Shown here: positions 14,240-17,068 of the stretch, piece by piece | How positions within the stretch are numbered: the stretch's first letter is position 1 | Layout of the letters: every line of letters begins with the position of its first letter | Assembly (NCBI GenBank): GCA_900557435.1 | Contig: USSH01000019.1 | Coordinates: forward strand, 1 to 17,068 | Direction of reading: 5' to 3' | DNA length: 17,068 bases | From: an uncultured Coprococcus sp. | GTDB lineage: Bacteria; Bacillota; Clostridia; Lachnospirales; Lachnospiraceae | The notes under the pieces: generated by a model | Told to the model about the DNA's origin: nothing | Databases searched by the model: none | The model's input: only the letters and a program-made list of their open reading frames with translations | Program-made: the position numbers and the translations under genes

Positions 14240-14758
14240 TTATCTTCTTGATTTACACGTAAAATTCTCCACAACTATCTCATACACATTTACCGCTGCA
14301 AGCATCTGGTCTGAGTAGTTGTATTTCTTCTTTTCTATCTTGTCAAATGACCTCATATTATCAGTATTTCTTGTGAGCTGATGATTCATGAGGCAGTTAA
14401 GTGCCGCACACTTCTCCTCCGGATCTGTGAGCTTTCTGGCTGTGCCATTTCCCATGATACTGCTGTAGAGATAACCGAAGCTGCATGCATTTGGTCCCTC
14501 AACCAGATAATGATCCGTGTCCATCTCTATGGCAACCTTCGGATCTGCTGCCAAAGCATCCACCTTCCTGCCCTCGCCGGCAGAGTGAAAGTAAAGCTTC
14601 AGGACATCATCTTCGTAGGTATAACCGAAATTCAGCGGAACTATGTACATTCCCTCTTCATCATGCACCGCCATCCGGAACACCTTGCACGAATCAAGTA
14701 CATCCACTATCTCTTCACGATCTGTTATCATCCTGTCACTTCTCCGCATCTCCCGCAT
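14240..14758 (-). CDS. NimA-like flavoprotein (pyridoxamine 5'-phosphate oxidase fold)
   Basis: A small flavin-binding split-barrel protein of the Nim/PNPOx group; members are linked to nitroimidazole reduction, but most have no known substrate. The 172 residues begin with the family-typical MRRSDRMITDREEIVDVL and contain YIVPLNFGY (38-46), the FMN-phosphate region FHSAGEGRK (57-65) and MGNGTARKL (102-110). The start is firm: GGGAGG lies 6-8 nt before ATG at 14758. It has its own candidate promoter at 14861-14890 and no obvious strong terminator. A weak GTTGA/TCAAC hairpin with few Ts follows the stop. Metronidazole resistance should not be assumed, because many such proteins are housekeeping flavoenzymes. 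Confidence 0.88.
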   Translation of the reverse strand: MREMRRSDRMITDREEIVDVLDSCKVFRMAVHDEEGMYIVPLNFGYTYEDDVLKLYFHSAGEGRKVDALAADPKVAIEMDTDHYLVEGPNACSFGYLYSSIMGNGTARKLTDPEEKCAALNCLMNHQLTRNTDNMRSFDKIEKKKYNYSDQMLAAVNVYEIVVENFTCKSRR

Positions 14759-14860
14759 ACAATACCTCCCTCTTTCATCATACAGTCTTGTGCAATCCTC
14801 TTTTTCTCATCTGCTATCTTAATCTTAATTCACTCTTAGAGCAAAATATAATCTAATAAA

Positions 14861-14890
14861 ATAGTATAAATGACGCCGGCATATTTTCAA
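14861..14890 (-). promoter_or_regulatory. Candidate promoter of the NimA-like gene
   Basis: The minus strand has TTGAAA (14890-14885), an 18-nt spacer and TACTAT (14866-14861). A start near 14854 would give a leader of about 95 nt. Confidence 0.55.
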
Positions 14891-14919
14891 GTTCTTTGGA
14901 CTTTATATTATTCGGATTT

Positions 14920-15888
14920 TTACAATCTTTTTAATGCGCCATCCCACTCTTTTCTAATATCATCCATAAGCTTCATCATATATATCGACTCAGCCAGAGG
15001 CATCGACTTACTCTGTGTCCGTCCCTGTCTGATCATATCCAGACTCTCCATGATTTCGTATTCATAACCACTTATCTGTTCCGGCACATCCACATGTCTG
15101 ATAAGCCTGTCCTCACAGTCGAACACATCTATCCCCTGCGGATTATTTATATTATTGACTATCATATATCCCTTCTCGCCATAGAAGATTCCTTTTCTAT
15201 CCGACCTTCCATACATGCTGTGGGTCGTCACTGCCATCCTGCCATCTCCGTATTTGACAGTTATACTCTCCTGTCCGTCCACTCCTGTCTCATGCATCAT
15301 GACAGACGATTCAATATCCGAGATCTCCTTACCCATATGCATGACAATGAAGTTCAGCCCATAAACTCCCACGTCTAAAAGGGCACCTCCTGCCAGCTCA
15401 GGTCTGATCAGACGCTCTATCTTTGATATCGGATAGGACAGGTTGCAGGTCATTGTCCTGATATCCCCTATCACACCTGATTCCAGAATTTCATTTATTA
15501 TCTGTCTGGACGGCATATACCTCGTCCATATCGCCTCAGCCACATACACTTTCTTCTCCGCCGCCAGAGCTGCAATCTCCTCAGCCTGCGCAGCATCGTA
15601 GGTAAATGCTTTCTCGCAAAGTACATTTCTTCCATGTTCTATGCAGAGCTTCATATGCTCATAGTGATGTGAATGCGGCGTTGCAATGTATATAAGATCT
15701 ATCGCGTCATCACTGACCAGTTCTTCATAACTTCCGTAAGCCTTATCTATATCAAATTTCCTGGCAAATGCATCCGCCTTTTCCAAAGTTCTTGAACCTA
15801 CTGCATACAGCTTCACATCGGCCATGTTATTTATCGTATCCGCCATAACGCCGGCTATCTTGCCTGCGCCCAATATTCCTATGTTCAC
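14920..15888 (-). CDS. Gfo/Idh/MocA family NAD(P)-dependent oxidoreductase
   Basis: Cytoplasmic dehydrogenase, probably acting on a sugar, inositol or dihydrodiol-like substrate. The 322 residues show an N-terminal Rossmann fold (GILGAGKIA, 4-12), the IATPHSHHYEH loop (68-78) and the CEKAF motif (91-95) with Lys93 as the expected catalytic lysine. A C-terminal alpha/beta domain carries GGALLDVGVYGLNF. The AEAIWTRYMP stretch and the ending resemble the trans-dihydrodiol dehydrogenase-like subgroup, whose physiological substrates are mostly unknown. The start codon is GTG, supported by AGGAGG with 7-nt spacing. The gene stands alone, 161 nt before the NimA-like gene. The upstream terminator at 16013-16064 lies 125 nt before the start, so transcription may depend on read-through or on an unrecognised promoter. 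Confidence 0.92.
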   Translation of the reverse strand: MNIGILGAGKIAGVMADTINNMADVKLYAVGSRTLEKADAFARKFDIDKAYGSYEELVSDDAIDLIYIATPHSHHYEHMKLCIEHGRNVLCEKAFTYDAAQAEEIAALAAEKKVYVAEAIWTRYMPSRQIINEILESGVIGDIRTMTCNLSYPISKIERLIRPELAGGALLDVGVYGLNFIVMHMGKEISDIESSVMMHETGVDGQESITVKYGDGRMAVTTHSMYGRSDRKGIFYGEKGYMIVNNINNPQGIDVFDCEDRLIRHVDVPEQISGYEYEIMESLDMIRQGRTQSKSMPLAESIYMMKLMDDIRKEWDGALKRL

Positions 15889-16012
15889 GTGCTGTCCTCC
15901 TGTTATTTCTATATGTTTTCAAGTGCTGTCGCTGCACATATCAATATTCCCAAGTATTCTCTTGTTGTTTTTGTCAAATTTTTACACTACACATCCGATT
16001 ATAACACACAGC

Positions 16013-16064
16013 CCGAAAAAAAGAAGAAAAACTCCTGATGCCAGCGATAACTGACATCAGGAGT
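16013..16064 (-). terminator. Strong intrinsic terminator upstream of the oxidoreductase gene
   Basis: On the minus strand ACTCCTGATG-t-CAG pairs with CTG-g-CATCAGGAGT around a 6-nt loop, followed by TTTTCTTCTTTTTTTT. It lies 163 nt after the aldolase stop and 125 nt before the oxidoreductase start, downstream of a candidate promoter at 16153-16182. Confidence 0.9.
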
Positions 16065-16146
16065 CCTCCCCTTTATCTTGAACACCATTACCTGTGTCCA
16101 ACCCACAATGTGTATATTATTTTGTTTTATGTTAAATACTGTATCA
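16065..16146 (-). ncRNA. Candidate small RNA or attenuator leader
   Basis: A transcript from the promoter at 16153-16182 would start near 16146 and end in the terminator at 16013-16064, giving a product of about 130 nt. No conserved RNA family is recognised. Inside it, GGGGAGG followed 7 nt later by ATG could start a 19-codon peptide (MSVIAG...) read through the terminator stem, so a leader-peptide attenuator for the oxidoreductase is an alternative. Both readings are inference from site positions. Confidence 0.35.
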
Positions 16147-16152
16147 ACACTT

Positions 16153-16182
16153 ATTATAAGCTATTGCCATGACATATATCAA
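16153..16182 (-). promoter_or_regulatory. Strong intergenic promoter
   Basis: The minus strand has TTGATA (16182-16177), an 18-nt spacer and a perfect TATAAT (16158-16153), beginning 45 nt after the aldolase stop. Confidence 0.65.
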
Positions 16183-16226
16183 GACATTTGTTCCCGCTCT
16201 GTATTGTATGCATTCACAGCAGCTGG

Positions 16227-17068
16227 TTACTCCCTGTACATAAGGTAGCTGTACATATCTGCATAATCATGTCTCTCATTCTTGATGAAATCGATGGCTT
16301 CCCTTGGATGCTGATTCAGCATTCCGGTCAGCATGTATGGCACATCATAGCCCCATACTGCATCTCCCTTTGCCTTGAGCGGAACCATGTACTGCTCTAT
16401 GAACTTCAAGATGTGATACAGGTTGTACTTTGGATTTCTGAGGAATCCAAGAAGAAGCTCAAGTGCACAATTTCCTGCGCCTCTGCCCATACAGCTTACA
16501 GTTCCATCGAGCATGCTCGCACCACTCCTCATTGCCTCAACTGTGTTGGCATAGGCAAGCTTTAAGTTGTCGTGTGCATGTATTCCTATCTTCTTGCCAT
16601 ACTTCTCTCCAACTGCGACATATTTCTCCGCGAGCTTCTTGATCTGCTCAGGGTACAGTGAACCGTAGCTGTCAACAATGTATATTCCATCTACATTGCT
16701 CTTGCCAAGCAGCTCGAGGGCAAGATCGATATCCGACTCCTGATCCTTTGAAACTGCCATGATGTTGCATGTCGTCTCGTATCCCTTTGCATGTGCATCC
16801 TCGATCATCTCGATGGCTGCTGGCATAGTGTTGATATATGTTGCAACTCTCACCAAATCAATGACACTGTCAGCTCTGTCGATGATGTCCTTCTTGTAGT
16901 CGCATCTTCCGACATCTGCCATAACTGAGATCTTCAGATCTGTATTGTTCTCTCCGACGATGGCTCTTATGTCCTCCTCGTTACAGAACTTCCATTTGCC
17001 GAATTTGTTCACATCAAACATTTCCTTGGAGGCCTTATAGCCGAATTCCATATAATCAACCCCCGCCT
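16227..17068 (-). CDS. HMGL/DRE-TIM aldolase-like protein, 5' end cut by window
   Basis: Predicted TIM-barrel lyase of the HMGL-like (DRE-TIM metallolyase) superfamily, related to 4-hydroxy-2-oxovalerate aldolase and isopropylmalate synthase catalytic domains. The frame stays open through the window edge, reading AGVDYMEFGYKAS, so the ATG at 17051 is internal and the N-terminus with the expected metal-binding CTLRDGG is missing. Visible landmarks are VMADVGR, the strand IYIVDSYGSL, and the metal-binding His-x-His in GIHAHDNLKLAYANT. GTVSCMGRGAGNCALELLL follows, as in this superfamily. No acetaldehyde dehydrogenase partner is visible downstream. The reaction is unknown. The C-terminal part after about residue 215 of the visible sequence (YMVPLKAKGDAVWGYDVPYMLTG) is typical of the stand-alone aldolase-like group in Firmicutes. 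Confidence 0.85.
   Translation of the reverse strand, partial: AGVDYMEFGYKASKEMFDVNKFGKWKFCNEEDIRAIVGENNTDLKISVMADVGRCDYKKDIIDRADSVIDLVRVATYINTMPAAIEMIEDAHAKGYETTCNIMAVSKDQESDIDLALELLGKSNVDGIYIVDSYGSLYPEQIKKLAEKYVAVGEKYGKKIGIHAHDNLKLAYANTVEAMRSGASMLDGTVSCMGRGAGNCALELLLGFLRNPKYNLYHILKFIEQYMVPLKAKGDAVWGYDVPYMLTGMLNQHPREAIDFIKNERHDYADMYSYLMYRE

Overview
The window looks like chromosomal DNA from a gut-type Firmicute, most likely a Lachnospiraceae member related to Coprococcus, Roseburia or Butyrivibrio. The reasons are moderate GC, AGGAGG-type ribosome binding sites, strong TTGACA/TATAAT-type promoters, and protein types typical of that family: a PTS fructose operon, a domain-inverted GH3 glucosidase, a macro-domain/HTH fusion and an HMGL-like aldolase. 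The genus is inferred, not proven. All twelve credible genes are on the minus strand, so transcription runs from high to low coordinates. There is no rRNA, tRNA, CRISPR array, prophage or intact transposon.

Reading in the direction of transcription, from the right end: a 5'-truncated HMGL/DRE-TIM aldolase-like gene runs off the window. Next comes an intergenic region with a strong promoter followed about 130 nt later by a strong terminator, which could be a small RNA or an attenuator. Then come a Gfo/Idh/MocA oxidoreductase, a NimA-like flavoprotein of the pyridoxamine-phosphate-oxidase fold, and glutamyl-tRNA synthetase with its own promoter. A 197-bp inverted-repeat element separates gltX from argJ. 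argJ is followed after only 29 nt by a macro-domain/HTH fusion gene and a terminator. A von Willebrand A-domain protein and a cytoplasmic GH3 beta-glucosidase with inverted domain order come next.

The central regulatory highlight is at 5370-5753. A promoter drives a NiCo (czcD-type) riboswitch aptamer overlapping an intrinsic terminator, followed by about 210 nt with three further hairpins, and then a cation-diffusion-facilitator efflux gene. This suggests metal-triggered antitermination of a Co/Ni/Fe exporter. The transporter ends in a clear terminator.

The left part is a classical fructose operon, fruR-fruK-fruA: a DeoR-family repressor, 1-phosphofructokinase and PTS EIIABC. fruR and fruK overlap by one base. 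The fruR upstream region carries two candidate promoters and two arrays of 10-bp phased TTTTGATTGT-like repeats, which are likely FruR operators. A REP-like perfect 13-bp palindrome lies between the CDF terminator and these repeats. The main candidates for something undescribed are the 197-bp inverted-repeat element, the hairpin-rich leader downstream of the riboswitch, and the promoter-terminator unit near 16.0-16.2 kb.
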